NCBI GenBank assembly: GCA_905147135.1
Contig: LR990067.1
Location: 4,898,001 to 4,962,000, forward strand
Source of the DNA: Blastobasis lacticolella
Lineage: Eukaryota > Arthropoda > Insecta > Lepidoptera > Blastobasidae
Length of the DNA stretch: 64,000 bases
Direction of reading: 5' to 3'
Part shown: piece after piece, positions 21,701-36,700 of the stretch
Layout of the letters: every line of letters begins with the position of its first letter
How positions within the stretch are numbered: position 1 is the stretch's first letter
Position numbers and translations under genes: made by a program
Notes under the pieces: generated by a model
The model's input: the letters and a program-made list of their open reading frames with translations, nothing else
The model's database searches: none
What the model was told of the DNA's origin: nothing

Positions 21701-24700
21701 GACCGATCTCACTCTAACTACACCAACCTGCATCTGCGCCAAAGTAGGCTTGGCGGGCACTCCATGGTGCTCATACGGCAGCATATACGGCGGTGTCCTC
21801 CCATGATGGGCTCCCGAAGTCCGCCATAGCATCTCCCATAGCACCAGGCCAAGGGCGAAGACGTCTACAGCGCATAGGGCCGCTCGGGCCCCGCTGAGGT
21901 CTAGGGCGCCTTCTAGGGCTTCAGGGGACAGGTAGCGGAGCGTTCCGGCCTGGGGGTGAAGGGTTCGTGTTAATATTATAACAATTATCATCAATATGTT
22001 AATTTTATTGGGTTTTCTTAGGTCAATAAACATTGTTTTTTCATTGTTTGTTCCGAGCTAAGAAGGCGACGGAAGTAGATAGGCCAGTTTTCGAGGCAAA
22101 AGATCTAGTCTCCGTAGGCTGGAGAATGGGCAGCGGAGTTATTCCATTGTTATATTAATAACACTGCGATCTCCAACCCGCGTGCCAAGCGTGGATATAA
22201 TGCCAATGACCGGTCCTTTCGTGGGAGAGGCCCTATGTCCTGCAGTGGACTGTTATGGGTTGTGATGAGATGAGGAACACAGGAGCTTAAAAGCTTGTTT
22301 TCCTTATACCCTTCTGGAGTAGAATGGCATAGGAAGAGATTTAGACCATGAAGATACCAGGGAGTGTGCTAGATGACCAGATTATAGTGGCGGGAAGAGA
22401 TGGTGACCGACAAGTGTGGAGGTGGAAGAAGAATACACTGAGGGAGTATAACGAGTGGGTTTGTTAGGAGGTTGAAGCTGCAGCTCCAAAACGGTCAGTA
22501 TGACGTAGAGGTCCACTGACCGGTTGATATCGCTGGCGACTGAGGAAGCTAGCTTGAGCGGTTGGTGTAGGTTTACGGTTTAAGACGTTCTCGTATGACC
22601 CAGAAATCGATATGTGTGTACTCTACCGTCTGTACAACGAGGAATGTTCCGAAGAACTGTGTAAGCTGGTGCCGTCACTTTTCCGCCACCCCACCCTCTG
22701 ACGATAGGATAGATTTCATCCTCACTATCTGGATGTCTGGCATCTAACTAACGTAAGGGCTTCGCGAGCCATTTTACCATGCGCGTGCAAGATGTGGAAT
22801 GAGCTCCCTCCCGAAGCTTTTCCTTTGCACTACATGGGGTTCTTCAAAATTCACGTCTACAGGTACCTCAAAGGCTGGCACCGTATCCGTTCCTCTTAGG
22901 TTGCAGGTGTCCTGTACGGTAATTACGGACCGCTGTTATCAATAATTCTCTGTTTTTAATAACAATTACGTATGATCGAATCAATAGTTTCATATTATTG
23001 CGATGGAACTTTGCTAGCAACTGAACCCATGAAATCGATAATACGGAATCGCAAAAGTAACAATGTCAATCATTGAATTCAGAGAATTGTTGGCAACAGC
23101 GTTACGTAATTAGGTAGCTGGACGACGGTGGCCGCTTTCCATCAGGTGGACCGTCCGTCCGTGTGCGTCTCTGGGCAATAAAAAATGGATCGTCTTCCAT
23201 AAGACGATCGCACGCACCTCGGCAATCCTGGCGGGTCCCGTCTGGCCAGCGGCTGGGCCAGCCCCAGGTCCGCGAGTAGTGTATCAGTTTTCTAGCATGC
23301 ATAGCTTTGCTTACTTTGGGGCTAGATGGCCCTGCGAGAGTTGAAAATATCGACAGGACCACGTACGTACCTCAGCGATCCTGGCGGGCGGCCGCCGCGG
23401 GTCCCGCCTGGCCAGTGGCTGGGCCAATCCCAGGTCTGCTAGACGTGCTCGCCCATCCATCGCTATGAGCACGTTGCTGCTGTTCACGTCCCGGTGGACG
23501 ACGCAGGGCTTTGCGCCGGCTGAGGACAAGGTTAGGGTAACGTTATTAATTGGATTTCAAATAATGAATATTAACTTTGTCCAGCATGTTTTTAGTACTA
23601 CAGTCACAGAGCACAACATTATCACCGGTAAACGTCGCGCACCGTCTGAAACATCGATGCTGCCGAAGATGGAGCATGTCTGGAAGACAGCCTTATTCAC
23701 TCTACCCTTAAAGGAGTCCAAGGGCCCGAACGCCTAACACGAATGCTGTTTCGCTTATGACTTGTTGTTTCGCTCCCTCGTGAAAGGCGCCGTGAATAGA
23801 GCGATCGAGATGAAGTCATTCACAGCTATCGCAATCGTAAAATCTGTCCAGACTGACTTGTCTTATTTGGTTTTGGAAATTATGTATTTAAATGGATAAT
23901 TTTCAGCAATATTCGTTGAAATTCACTATGTATTTGTTTCTTATATAATTAAAGACACAATGTACGTAGCCTGATTGATATGGCAAGTTGTGATATAGGG
24001 TATAGCTTGTTCGCCAAATAAGACAAGTCAGTCTGGACAGATCATAAAGAGTTAAGCTTATGGCGCTAGATTGTACTGTTCAGAGTAGCCAACACTGTAA
24101 CCCTATCATGAATCTCGAAGGTCTGTACAAATATACATACATACACAAACATACATATACATAAAGCTTACAGGTAGGGTAGGCTGAGACTGTGGACCGC
24201 CACTTCGCTCTGTCCTGACAACTCCCTAGCCTAGCGTTATCCACAACTCTTTTCATACATCTCCTTTTGTTTTTGCCATTTTGGACTTCTGCTTCTTTTG
24301 AGAAGATTACCGGTTTCTGGGTCGTCCTTTTAATCTCTGTCCCACATGTTTATCAAAGAACTAAGAAAGAGGGTTATTAACCTCGACACGTGCTCCTTCG
24401 ATCTGTTGAGTTAGCCTATAAGTGAGATGTAAATGTTTTGTTAATTGTAAGTGTACAAAAGAATGTTGTTATACATCATACCAGTGAACTTGGCGCGACT
24501 TCGTTCGCGTACCCTACTTTACCCCTAACTACCCTTTTTACTTGCTTATAAACCTTCCTCTTGGATCACTCTATATGTATATTGTTGAAAACCGTATTAG
24601 AATCCGTTGCGCAGTTTAAAAGATCTAAACGTAAATTTATACGTTCATTGGGACCGACGGCGGAGAGCGACTTTGTTTTATGCTATGTATAGATATTGTT

Positions 24701-27700
24701 GGCATCCTAATAAATAAATAAACGTTTTCCTGAGAATGCGCCGTGGAGAAGCGAAACTTGCCGAGGTGGTAAAGACGTTGCGCTTAGTTCTTTGAAACTA
24801 CGCAACATTTTTTTAAGATAAATAAAGTGAGACAACAGGATGGTTTATAGGCAAGAAAAAAGCATAGGTAGGAGTAAAGTAGGTGTAGGGTATATATAAT
24901 TTATTATATATCGCGAAATCACATACTTTCTAAAAAAAAATTCTCTGCGAGTACCTATAACATAGAATAATTACGCTCCGGATGACTGTCTTTTTTTTAA
25001 ACTATTCGTGAAGAGCGGACGTTGCATTTTTCAAATATCGTCGTGTTTTTACAGTAACGGATAGATATCTATCCGAGGCAAAAGCCAACAGGGGCGACAC
25101 AGCTTTGTCGACAGGCCATGGTTGGTCGTTTCAACGAAGCTCTCAAGGCAGTCTACGGTGGGGGTGAAGCCTCTGGTGGCGTTCTACGCTACCAAAACAC
25201 AGGCGTGTTTGTTTTCTGTCAAAAGGAGGCCATCTAGCTCCGATTTTCCGGAATGTACCTGTGGAAACCTACAATCTCAACTTCGGTCAGTACATCGAAT
25301 CGTAAGCAAAGACTGCAGCTAAAAAACTTGGTATCCTCTCGAAGGTCAGGCGGTACTTCACTTCAAAGCAACTGCTTCACTTATATCAAGCACAAGTCCG
25401 ATCCTGCATGGAGTACTGTTGCCACATATGGGATGGATCAGCCACATACCAACAGGCTGCTTTGGATTCGGTAGAAAAACGTGCAAAGAGGATAATTTGT
25501 GACGAGGAAGGAACCGAGAAAAGCCACCTGCTTGCCCATATTCCACAATGGTCAGTGATTGGTGTACAAACAATGACCGCCAAAAATATTTTTATACGGC
25601 AGTTATCAGCCATAACAACAATGTTACATTTTAAATGCAAATATCATGTCGTGTTTATTATTGGAAAATAACTAATCATTGTCGCTGAGTTATTTATGGA
25701 TATCAATCTTATTTATCAGGCATAGATAGCACACTGTTGTTATACGATGATTAACATAGTTAAATTAGATAGATAGTTACTTAGGCACCATGATTTTCCT
25801 CAGTACCTACACCTTTTTAGATAGCTTAATACAGTTTTCATTCAACAAATCACTGGTGTTATCAACACATTCTACTATTATGGGGTAAAATTCTTTACAG
25901 AAAAAAATATTGTTTGATAAAACATTAGGTAAGTTCATATTTATTTACTTATCAAATAAACGTGTATCATAAAAACATCAGGTGTAAACAATTTATAGAC
26001 TCATCGGTGTGTCACCCCAAACGGCAATAAGACAAGAAATAAAATTCACATACCTTTATTAACTTACAACAAGATATCATCAACATAATTAAAAATAAAA
26101 CACATGCATCGCACACTTTAAATTAGTTAGAGTTAGAGCTTAGAGTTCAATTTTTCCTTAATAGTGGCACCAAGCATCGCCAACCCTGGAGCGTTCGCTT
26201 TCTTATACCACTCTTGCTGTTGAAGATTTTCGAACCAAGTCTTCAATTTCGGGTATTTATCACCAACGATAGGTACAAGCAAATTCAGGGACGACAAGTA
26301 AGAGACGGCCGAGACATCAGCTAAAGTCAAATGGTCCGCCGCCAAATACTTCGATTTGGTTAAGTAAGTCTCCAGGAATCCGTAGGCCTCTTCTATATTC
26401 GATGCAGGTTCGGCTGGAACTGTCTTTACTTTATCTGTGACGATTGGGATTATAACAGCTTGGAATCGCGGGAACAAAAACGTTGCGTCGAAGTACAAAC
26501 GCTGGTCGACGGTCGCTCTGACTCTTAAATCGCTCGGGTACAAGGTCGCTGCTTTGTTCCCCCCGTACTTCGACACCAAGTAGGTTATTATGGCATGGCT
26601 GTCAGCTATGATGAAATCGCCTTCTTCTATTATTGGGACGGTGTGGAGCGGATTCTTCGCAACGAATTCTGGGTTCAAGTGCTCGCCGGCTAAAGTGCTG
26701 ACATTCTTGTTTTCAGTCTTCAAGCCGATCAGTTCAACGACCATGAGGACAGCTCTGCTGACCGGACTGTAGTCGAATTTGTACAGTGTGACCGGCATTT
26801 TGGAGTCGCTCTGCGGACTGACGCGTCTGGGTTTGCGCACTAGCGGAGTGATACTGACTTATAAATAATATTAATAATCTTATCGGCTATTTGATAACCC
26901 AGCGGTTTCCAATCTATTCTTTACCGCGACTTCACTTCCTTTCCAAAAGAAGATATCTGCGAGTAGCTCTAACATAGAATAATAAGCTTGCTTTTATGAG
27001 TTTACTGGCTGACTTTTTCAAATCGATAATACAAGGCAGGTGAGATGGCAGTCAAATGCCAGGCTAGTCTAATAAAAATACTCCTCATCTCCGCTATCTT
27101 TATCACTCCAGTCGTAATTATCTGAGGGCCTAGTGTGAGTTCCGCTTCGATTTTACTTTACTATCGCGTTTGCGTTTACGTGGAAATTAGTATGAAAACA
27201 TATATAGCGCCGCCTAGTGGTACGTAAATGAAGTTTTTTTCTTCATACTAATTTCGACGTAAACGCAAACGCGATAGTTAAGTAAAATCGAAGCGGAACT
27301 CACACTAGGCCCTCTGGGGGTGTTACGTAAATATCCGCAGACAACACGTCATTGTTTTCTTCAAAATTAAATAAACAAAACATATGAATAATATTATCAA
27401 TGCTTTTTTGTTGTAAGTGTGTTACACTTTCACGTAAAAATAGCGGGACCGATTTTAATGAAAATTTACAAAAGGCAAAAGGCTGGCCAATAACTTATCA
27501 GTCTCCCGACACAGCGAGGCTATGAGGCCAGTCTTTTGGGAACAATTTCTTCTACAAGGGAGTTGGTGAAATTTTTTTATTTGTAAATACTAACCGGTTC
27601 AAAACTGGATCACTAGGATAATACGGGTGTTAACCCAAGTACCATCAAGCCAAAGTTTGCGAACCATCGCGCTAACAGGTTTCAGCGAATAATTATGTAA

Positions 27701-30700
27701 GTAAACAGGTATTTTCTTGTCGTAATGTCGTTTTGTTGGTGTTGGGTTGTATGTCGTTCAAGGACGCTAGTGCGTACATATCACGAACCCAATTAGTAAC
27801 TGTACATTAGGAGTACAGTTTATACGTGCTGTGTTTAATCCTTTTAACGCCACGGACTTTTACGCCCGGCCCAAAGAGCCGTTTAGGTAGTGTTGTGAAC
27901 ATAATACATATCGATATATTTGATAATAAACTCAGTGTTAATGTTCGTGTGTGTAATTAGAATAATGGTTAATTATAACTTATTTCCTTGTCTGATATAT
28001 TTGTCTTGGCGTCATGGGCGTCATTTGGGAGATGTCACACGTATGTGACTTTGGCGTTGAAAACGTTAAACCAAGAATTAGATGCCTGAACCTGCCGGTA
28101 TCAGAAAAGAGGATCCAAGAAAAAAAAAAGTTATAAAACTACGTTTATTCCAATAAAATAACGAAGTTACAACATCAAATTCATGAGAGCTAGCAATAAC
28201 AAACAAGAGTTCTACAAAACTGGCTATAGGTCGGACGCGAGAGCCAACGGCTTACGACGCGTGGATTTAAGGCCGGGCGAAGTGGAGAAGGAATAGGAAA
28301 GTAGACCCTGGTAGAGGCCGGGATATACCTAGGACGATGATGATAAATAAATAAATATTCGCTGACAAATTCACAAAGCGCCATCTAGCCCCAAACTAAG
28401 CAAAGCTTGTACTATGGGTGCTAGATAACTGATATACTACTAAATACTTTTAAATACACACTTATTATACATAGAACACCCAGACCCGTAACAGCATATA
28501 TTACTTGCTGATCTGCCATCTATAGGTACAGAATACCAGCGCTGTCAGTCGTTTCTTGCGCCTCACAGCACATGCTGAGTGGGTACCATTTGCGCTAGCC
28601 GCTGCGGCACCGACAGTGTCATGGGAGACTACATTATATTGTCTTAATTAAGATATTTTAAGTGTTAATGTGTCCGTTGTCTGTAATTGTAACTGTTATT
28701 GTGTCGTGGTGTGCTATGTGTAATAAATGTATTTTCTTTTCTTTCTTTCTTTCTTTCAAATAATTCTTAAAATCCGTTATATAGTTTTTGAGTTTATCCA
28801 ATACTGTAAAAGTTTATGTAATAAATAAACAAATAAATCGCAAACCGACAATCAATCAAACCTATTCTCTTTATAATATTAGTATAAATATGGATGTCTA
28901 TAACCTACCTATCACTGCGATAAGGATGGTTCGCTGGCATTATATTATCACATTTTGCACATCAGATAAAGTGTGTATAGCTGTTGTTTTGCCCGTTCTT
29001 GAAAACAGGTAGTCATATCATTCATAATGAATGACACAGCACATTTATGGGTTTGTTAACATGGTAACAAGTTCACAATACAGTCAAGGTTTGTTTATTT
29101 GTACTGAGATTGGTATTATCGATATTCGTGGTGTGCTTCCTTAACCCTTGGCGAAGCGATGATGTTGTCCAAGGTCAAAATGATTTATTCAGTTTAGGCT
29201 AAACATAGCACTTATGAATGTCAAACAAAGAAAATAAAATATACAATATAATAATGGTAATAACTTATTTTAGGTTTGGGATTGAGACGTTGGGACCGTA
29301 AGGCCCTGATGCTTTAAAGCTTTTTAAAGTTTTAAGCAAAAAGCTGATTGACACCACAGGTGACCGGAGAGCTGGCGCGTTCCTCGGACAGAGGATAAGT
29401 ATTGCTATCCAACGAGGCAACGCAGCTAGCTTTCTGGGCACCATTCCGTGGGACAACGGTGTGAATGATTTTTTTAATATATAATATTTTAGTATTAGTG
29501 TTTATTTCTTATTGTAAATATTTTGTCTCCATACTGTACATAAATATACAATAACCTTTGAATGAATAAATTAGCCTGTATTTGAATGGATTTTAGGTAT
29601 GTTCTAAATATTATTATTTAATGTCAAGTAAATTAAATGTCAGAAAATAAAATAAAATTACACTGGACAAAGTTGATTATTTTGATGTTATATATAATGT
29701 CAATTCTCCAAAATGTGAAATTAATATCAATTACAAAACAATTTGTTTTCATTGTTTATTACCACGTTGAATTATGCCTCGAGGTAAATCTTTAAACCGA
29801 CAATGGAGAAAACTTGTGTACGACGTATACACTTTATACACTTATATACACTTTATACACTTATATAGCGAGAGAAGCAGACAATTTCGAAGCGGTTCAA
29901 AAACGTATAGCGACCGCAACTAAAACGTCGCTAATTACGGCGAAGAGAATTGTGAATTTTACCAAATATTTGTAACTTATGCCGATATATTTCAAATTAG
30001 ATTGTGTGGGCGAGTGAACCTGTGCGAAATCACCTCTACTACCATCTGACAGGTCTCATCTTTGGTGACGCGGATTGTAAGTATATAGTTATTCACATGA
30101 TCAAATAAACGTGTAAAATTTAATTTCGTTGCGGCTAAAATTAAAATTAAGAGTTCCAGGCTGGACGTATAGTCAGCTGCAGAATTAACAGTCTTATTAG
30201 GTTCTTACAGTTTAAATTTCCTGGATTCAAGAGATATTGATAGGATTTTTTGGTAGGATTTTTTGCACCTGGCAAATAACCTCTGGTGTAAAAAAATTTA
30301 AAGACTCATCGGAGTGTCACCCCAAACGGTTAATAAGACAAACAATAAAATTTACATACCTTTATTAATTTACAACAAGATATCATCTACAACATAATTA
30401 AAAATAAAACACACGTAGGTACAGCACACTTTAAATTAGGAATTCAATTTCCCCTTAATAGTGGCATCGATTGTCGCCAACCCTGGAGAGTTCCCTTTCT
30501 TATACCACTCTTGCTCTTGAAGATTTTCGAACCAAGCCTTCAATTTCGGGTATTTATCACCACCAATAGGTACGAGCAAATCCAGGGTCGATACGTAAGA
30601 GACGACCGACACATCAGCTAAAGTCAAATGGTTCGCCGCCAAATACTTCGATTTAGTTAAGTAAGTCTCCAGGAATCCGTAGGCCTCTTCTACCTTCGAT

Positions 30701-33700
30701 GCAGGTTCGGCTGGAACTGTCTTTGCGTTATCTCTGAAGATTGGGACCACAGCATCTTTGAATCGCGGGAACAAAAACGTTGCGTCGAAGTACAAACGCT
30801 GCTGGACGGTCGCTCTGACTCTTAAATCGCTCGGGTACAAGGTCGCTGCTTTGTCCCCTCCGTACTTCGACACCAAGTAGGTTATTATTGCATGGCTGTC
30901 TGCTAGGATGAAATCACCTTCCTCTATTATAGGGACGGTGTGGAGCGGATTCTTCGCAACGAATTCTGGGTTCAAGTGCTCGCCGTCTAAAGTGCTGACA
31001 TTCTTGTTTTCAGTCTTCAAGCCGATCAGTTCGACGACCATAAGGACAGCTCTGCTGACCGGACTGGTGTCGAATTTGTACAGTGTGACCGGCATTTTGG
31101 ACTCGCTTTGTGAACTAAAGCGACTGGGTTTGCGCACCAGCGGAGTGATACTGACAAGTATGCAATGTTTTTTTGATCTTATCTGGCAACGCTATTGGAT
31201 AATCCAGCGGTTCCCAATCTATTTTATACCGCGACTTCACTTCCTTTCTAAAAGAAGATCTATAGTGATCTACAGCGAGTAGCCCTATAGTGGCTGACAG
31301 ACGGGCGAGTCAGTACGCGTACCTGTGGCTCGACGACCTTGCTCGTTCGTATCTCAGTCGTACGTGTACTTTAAAACCGCCGAGTAAGTTCGCTGGCGAT
31401 CCAACATGTTTGATTTTTGCTCGTAGCCGATATTCTTTTGTGATGCAGTTGTGTTTTGTGCATAAAATTGGTTTAAGTTTATTTAATTTAATGGTTTTCT
31501 GTTGCGAAAGTGACTGATTTTCGAAACCATTGACTCGAATTATTAACGGAATTAGTAAAAAAGCGAGCTGGATAAGTTCGTGAAATTAAAAACTGCGTAC
31601 TTTAAGTTCGTACGTCTATCACCCATGTCGAGCCGAGTAAGTTCGCGAACTTAAAAACTGTGTATTTTGAGCTCGTACGTGTGTCGCCTACTTAGCATAG
31701 AATAATAAGCTTGCTTTTATGTGTTAAACTTGCTGATGTTTTCAAATCGATAATTAAAGGCAGGTGAGTAGGCGGTCAAATGCCTGGCAAGACTAAAAAA
31801 AAAGACTCCTCATCTCCGCCATCTTCATCACTCAATCATTTGGCGGTATCCCAAATATCCGCAGACAAGACGACATCGTTTTCTTTAAGATGCGATATAA
31901 ACTCATTTACCAAAAATCTATAACAAAATAAATAAAAAATAATTGAAAATATCTCTTTCTCGCAAAGATTTTGATGTTTTTCACGAATTACAATAAAAAT
32001 ACCTTTCTGTTACGAGCAACTCAAAATTTTAACGTCTTGTCCAAAGTTGTTGACCTTGACCTGTTTAATATAAGTTGTGAATCGGCGAGAAATCGTGTAC
32101 TTAAGTATTACTTTGACACACTGTAACGTAAGTGATTTTATTGATTGAGTCGAGCAAAGATAATTATTAGGCTTAAGTTGTTGTGTCTCATTAACTGTTG
32201 CACTTCGTTTTAAATATTGTAATTTTATTAGTGGAAGCCTATAATTGGCTATGTAATGCTATTATTATTTTTATTGTAACAACTGCTGTTGGCTTTCCTT
32301 AAGTAAATAAAATAAAATAAATTATGTAAAATAACACAAATTTCGCGCCCCAACGAAAATCTGACACATTGATTTCACGGCTAGAACGGTCAGTGGTACC
32401 ATTATAAAGAAGAAATAATGGATCGACGAAAAATAAATTATTGAAAAAAAAAAATCACGGATCCAAAACTGGATCACGAGGATGCTACGGGTTAACACAA
32501 GTCGCATTCAAACCAAAGTTTGGGGACCATCGCGCTAACAGGTTTTAGCGACCAATTACGTAAGCAGTTATTTTTTTGTCGTAATGAATAATTATGTTTG
32601 GGTTTTGTTGGCGTTGGGTTGTACGTCATTCAAGGACGCATGTGTGTATGATCTGTCCACACTGACTTGTCTTATTTGGTGAACAAACGATACGTAAACT
32701 CACGACTTGCCGTATCAATTACGCTACACTGAATTATATAAGAAGCACATAGAATGTGAATTTTAACGAATAATGCTGCAAATTATCCGTTTAAATACAT
32801 AATTTCCATGACCAAGTAAGACAAGTCAGTCTGGACAGATCATACATATCACGAACGCAATTAGTACATGTACTGTAGGGGTACAGTTTACAAGTGCTAT
32901 GTTTAAATCAAGAAATAGATACTTAAACCTGCCGGTATCAGGAAAGAGGTTCCGAGACGGCAAATGTATCAATGTATTTATATATTTTTTTTGTTAACAA
33001 CTTTTGTTATACCGTGTTCTTGTCAGCCCTACATTGAATTAGCGTATTAAATACAATCAAATGTAAATTTATGGTATTTATATTTCATTTTTACATTGAA
33101 TTTTATATTTTCCGATCCAATATTGGATACAGTAGGAATATATGGATACAGTAGGAATATATGGAGACAGTACATTATATGGAGTTACTTACTAGCGGAA
33201 CGCCCGCGTGCAATCCTATTAGTGCGGATTCAATGGGAATTTCAAAAATTAAAGTTATAATCTATAACAAATATTTACCTGTCGTTAATAAATAACTTTA
33301 AATCAATTTTTTTTTATTACTTTACTAGCCAGGCATTTGACCGCCATCTCACCTGGTGGTAAGTGACGATGCGGTCGATGATGTAGCATGCCTGTCTAGG
33401 AAAAGCCTATTCACTCTAGCCTTGAAGGCATCCAGATTATATTGATCAGGGAACACACTCGCAGGCAACGCATTCCACTCCTTAGCCGTACGCATTATAA
33501 AAGTCGAGCTAAAGCGGCTCGTGCGGATAGTTGGAAGATCCACGACATAAGGATGAAGCGCTCGCCCGGATCGCGTCTCCCGATGGCGGGGCGGGGCCGT
33601 CAGAATGAGGTCGTGCAACTGCTTCGCACACTCTCCGAAGTGCAACCTGTAGAAAACCGACAAACGCGCAATTCTACGCCGATGCTCGAGGCTCTGCACC

Positions 33701-36700
33701 TTAGCCTCAATTAACTGCGGATCACAAATTAATCTCTTTGCCCGTTTTTCCACCGAATCCAAAGCAGCCAGTTGGTATTTGGCTGATCCATCCCAGAGGT
33801 GGCAGCAGTACTCCCAGTAACAGACTTGTGCTTGATATAATTGAAGCAACTGCCTTGAAGTGAAGTACCGCTTGACCTTCGAGAGGATTCCAAGTTTTTT
33901 TGCAATAACTAATAGGTACTAATTAGGCGTAAAACTCTAAATGATAAAATAATATTTAAATAAAAATGTTTCTCCAAGTCCCTTGTAGAAGCAATTGTTC
34001 CCAAAAGACTGGACGCAAAGCCTCGCTGTATCGGGAGACTGATAAGGTATTGGCCAGTCTTTTTCCTATAGTAAAGTTTAATCAAAATCAGTCCCGCTAT
34101 TTTTACGAGAAAGAGTAAAACAACCTTACAAGCATACTTTCGCATTGATAATATTTTTAATTTGTTGTGTTAAATTATTTTTCATTAATTTTGAAGAAAA
34201 CGATCACGTGTTGTCTGCGGATATTTACGTAACACCCCAGATAATTACGACTAGTGTGACGAAGATAGCGGAGATGAGGAGTCTTTTTTATTAGACTAGC
34301 CAGGCATTTGACCGCCATCTCATCTGCCTTTTATTAACGATTTAAAAAAGTCAGCCAGTTAAACTCATAAAAGCAAGCTAATTATTCTAAGGGCTACTCG
34401 CAGATATCTTCTTTTAGAAAGGAAGTGAAATCGCGGTATAGAATAGATTGGAAACCGCTGGATCCTCAAATAGCGGTACCAGATAAGATTATCACTCCGC
34501 TGGTGTGTAAACCCAGTCGCATCAGTGCACAAAGCGACTCCAAAATGCCGGTCACATTGTACAAATTCGACTACAGTCCGGCCAGCAGAGCTGTCCTCAT
34601 GGTCGTGGAACTGATCGGCTTGAAGACTGAAAACAAGACTTTAGCCGGCGAGCAATTCAACCCAGAATACGTTACGAAGAATCCGCTCCACACCGTCCCT
34701 ATTATAGAAGACGGCGATTTCATCCTAGCAGACAGCCACGCCATAATAACCTATTTAGTGGTGAAGTAATTTAGATGAGACTTTAGATGAGATTTAGAGA
34801 AGATGAGACTTACTTCACTAAACCATAAAAAAGAATCGCTGGCTTATCAAATAGATAAGATAACCAATTCTCGTATTTATCAGTACTCCGTTCAAGCGCA
34901 AACCCAGTCGTGTTAGTTTACAGAGCGAGGCCAAAATGCCGGTCTAATTGTTCTCTCAGTTTATGCTACTCAGTGACAAACAAGCAGACAGTCCACCTGA
35001 TGGTATGCGGTAACTGCTGTTACCGCCATAATCCATAATACGGATTCACACAGATATGGGGAAATTCTTTTTAAGCTACGTTATGGCAAACATATTTTTG
35101 ATCCATTTTGACAGTTAAGCACTATTGTTTTTGTAAACTAGAAAAAAAGAAACACTGTTAACATACCAATAGTTAGAATGTCTAATGGTCAAAATGTCAA
35201 GATTATTATAACACATTATAAAATCGTCCAGTTATCACAACACCCAACTGCAATAATGATCATGTAATGTAAATAAATGTCCCACGTCCATAGGCTGCGG
35301 TGACTGCTTACCATCAGGCAGGCCGCAAGCTTGTTTGCCACCTTAGTGGTATAAAAAAAAAAGATGTCTATCTCAAAGGCATTCGCGACTACCCGGGTGG
35401 GCGGTGGTTTGCATTGCAAGTTTCTGTTTATTGCAACGGAACTGTGTTAGTAACGGAAACGCAAAAGTAACAATTTCAATCATTGATATTAGAGAATTGT
35501 TGGCAATAGCGTTACGTAATTAGCCTAGTGATGCCCTGCGTGTTTGTTTCGCTATTGTAGAAAAAATACAGCTGTATCCGCACAAAATACTTTTCAATGT
35601 GGGAGTAATTTTTTTTTTTTATGTTATCCGGCAGACAAACAGGCATGCGGGCCACCTGATGGAAAGTGGTCACCGCCGCCTATGGACATCAGCAACACCA
35701 GGGGAGTCACCAATGCGTTGCCCGCCTCTGAAGAGATCTCTAATATACCTCTTGAACGATCCCATGTCATAGTCCAAAGGAAACACTGTCATACTCCCAC
35801 TTGGCCGTTTTTCGCCAAATCATTTCAAGCCAATATAAATCACCAGTGGGCCCGGCGCGAATTCGTTCGCGTGGCGTTTTACACCTACCCTACCCTACAC
35901 AAATCCTACCCCTACCTACCCATTTTCTTACATACAAACCCAACCCTAATAATTACAAACACGATAAAAAAATAATTCTTTAAATTGTTGCAGCCGTTCT
36001 GAAATTGTACGCGAATCAATGTTCATTGCAATTTTCCTTTTGTACTTCTTGTAATTTTTTGAAGATAAATTTATAAATTGATAAATTATAGCCTCTGTTA
36101 CTAGCTGATAATGCAGCTTTTTACAGGTGAAATAATTTTTTAACTCTGTTCAATAGCTTTTGAGTTTATCCATTACAAACATTAAAAATCAAACCTTACT
36201 TCTTTATAATATCAGTATAGATAGAGATATCTATACTCTATATTATTATACCTACCTAAAATAAAAAATAATCATCTTGGCGTTAATGTCCCGGTTATGC
36301 TCTCGAGATCGAGGGCCCGGGGTCCGCCTTGACCATGATCCAGGATTTGGCGATCAGGTAATTACAGTGGAGCGACTACCATCTGACCTCCGTGACCCTG
36401 CTACCAGGGGAACCTGATCAAATTGGTTAATGGTTACAAATTCAGTTGCCTGAATTTGCAGGTTTCATCACGATGTTTTCCCTCACCGTAAGAGCATCGG
36501 CTGGAATTCAACTAATATAAATAACTCAGAAAATAATATTTGGTACATGGCCGCAGCGGGATTCGAACCCGGTACCTCTCGCTTACGAGTTGGATACTCA
36601 ACCGCCCGGCTACCGACGCTCTGTACTCTAAATACCTATCAATGCGATAAAATTGTTTTGCTTACATCATATTATAAAATTTTGCTGTATCACTCAAAGT

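Noticed and set aside
23209..23278. Functional second HRD/DLG exon of wit
   Set aside because: The HRD half is missing and a 13-bp deletion shifts the frame before the donor.
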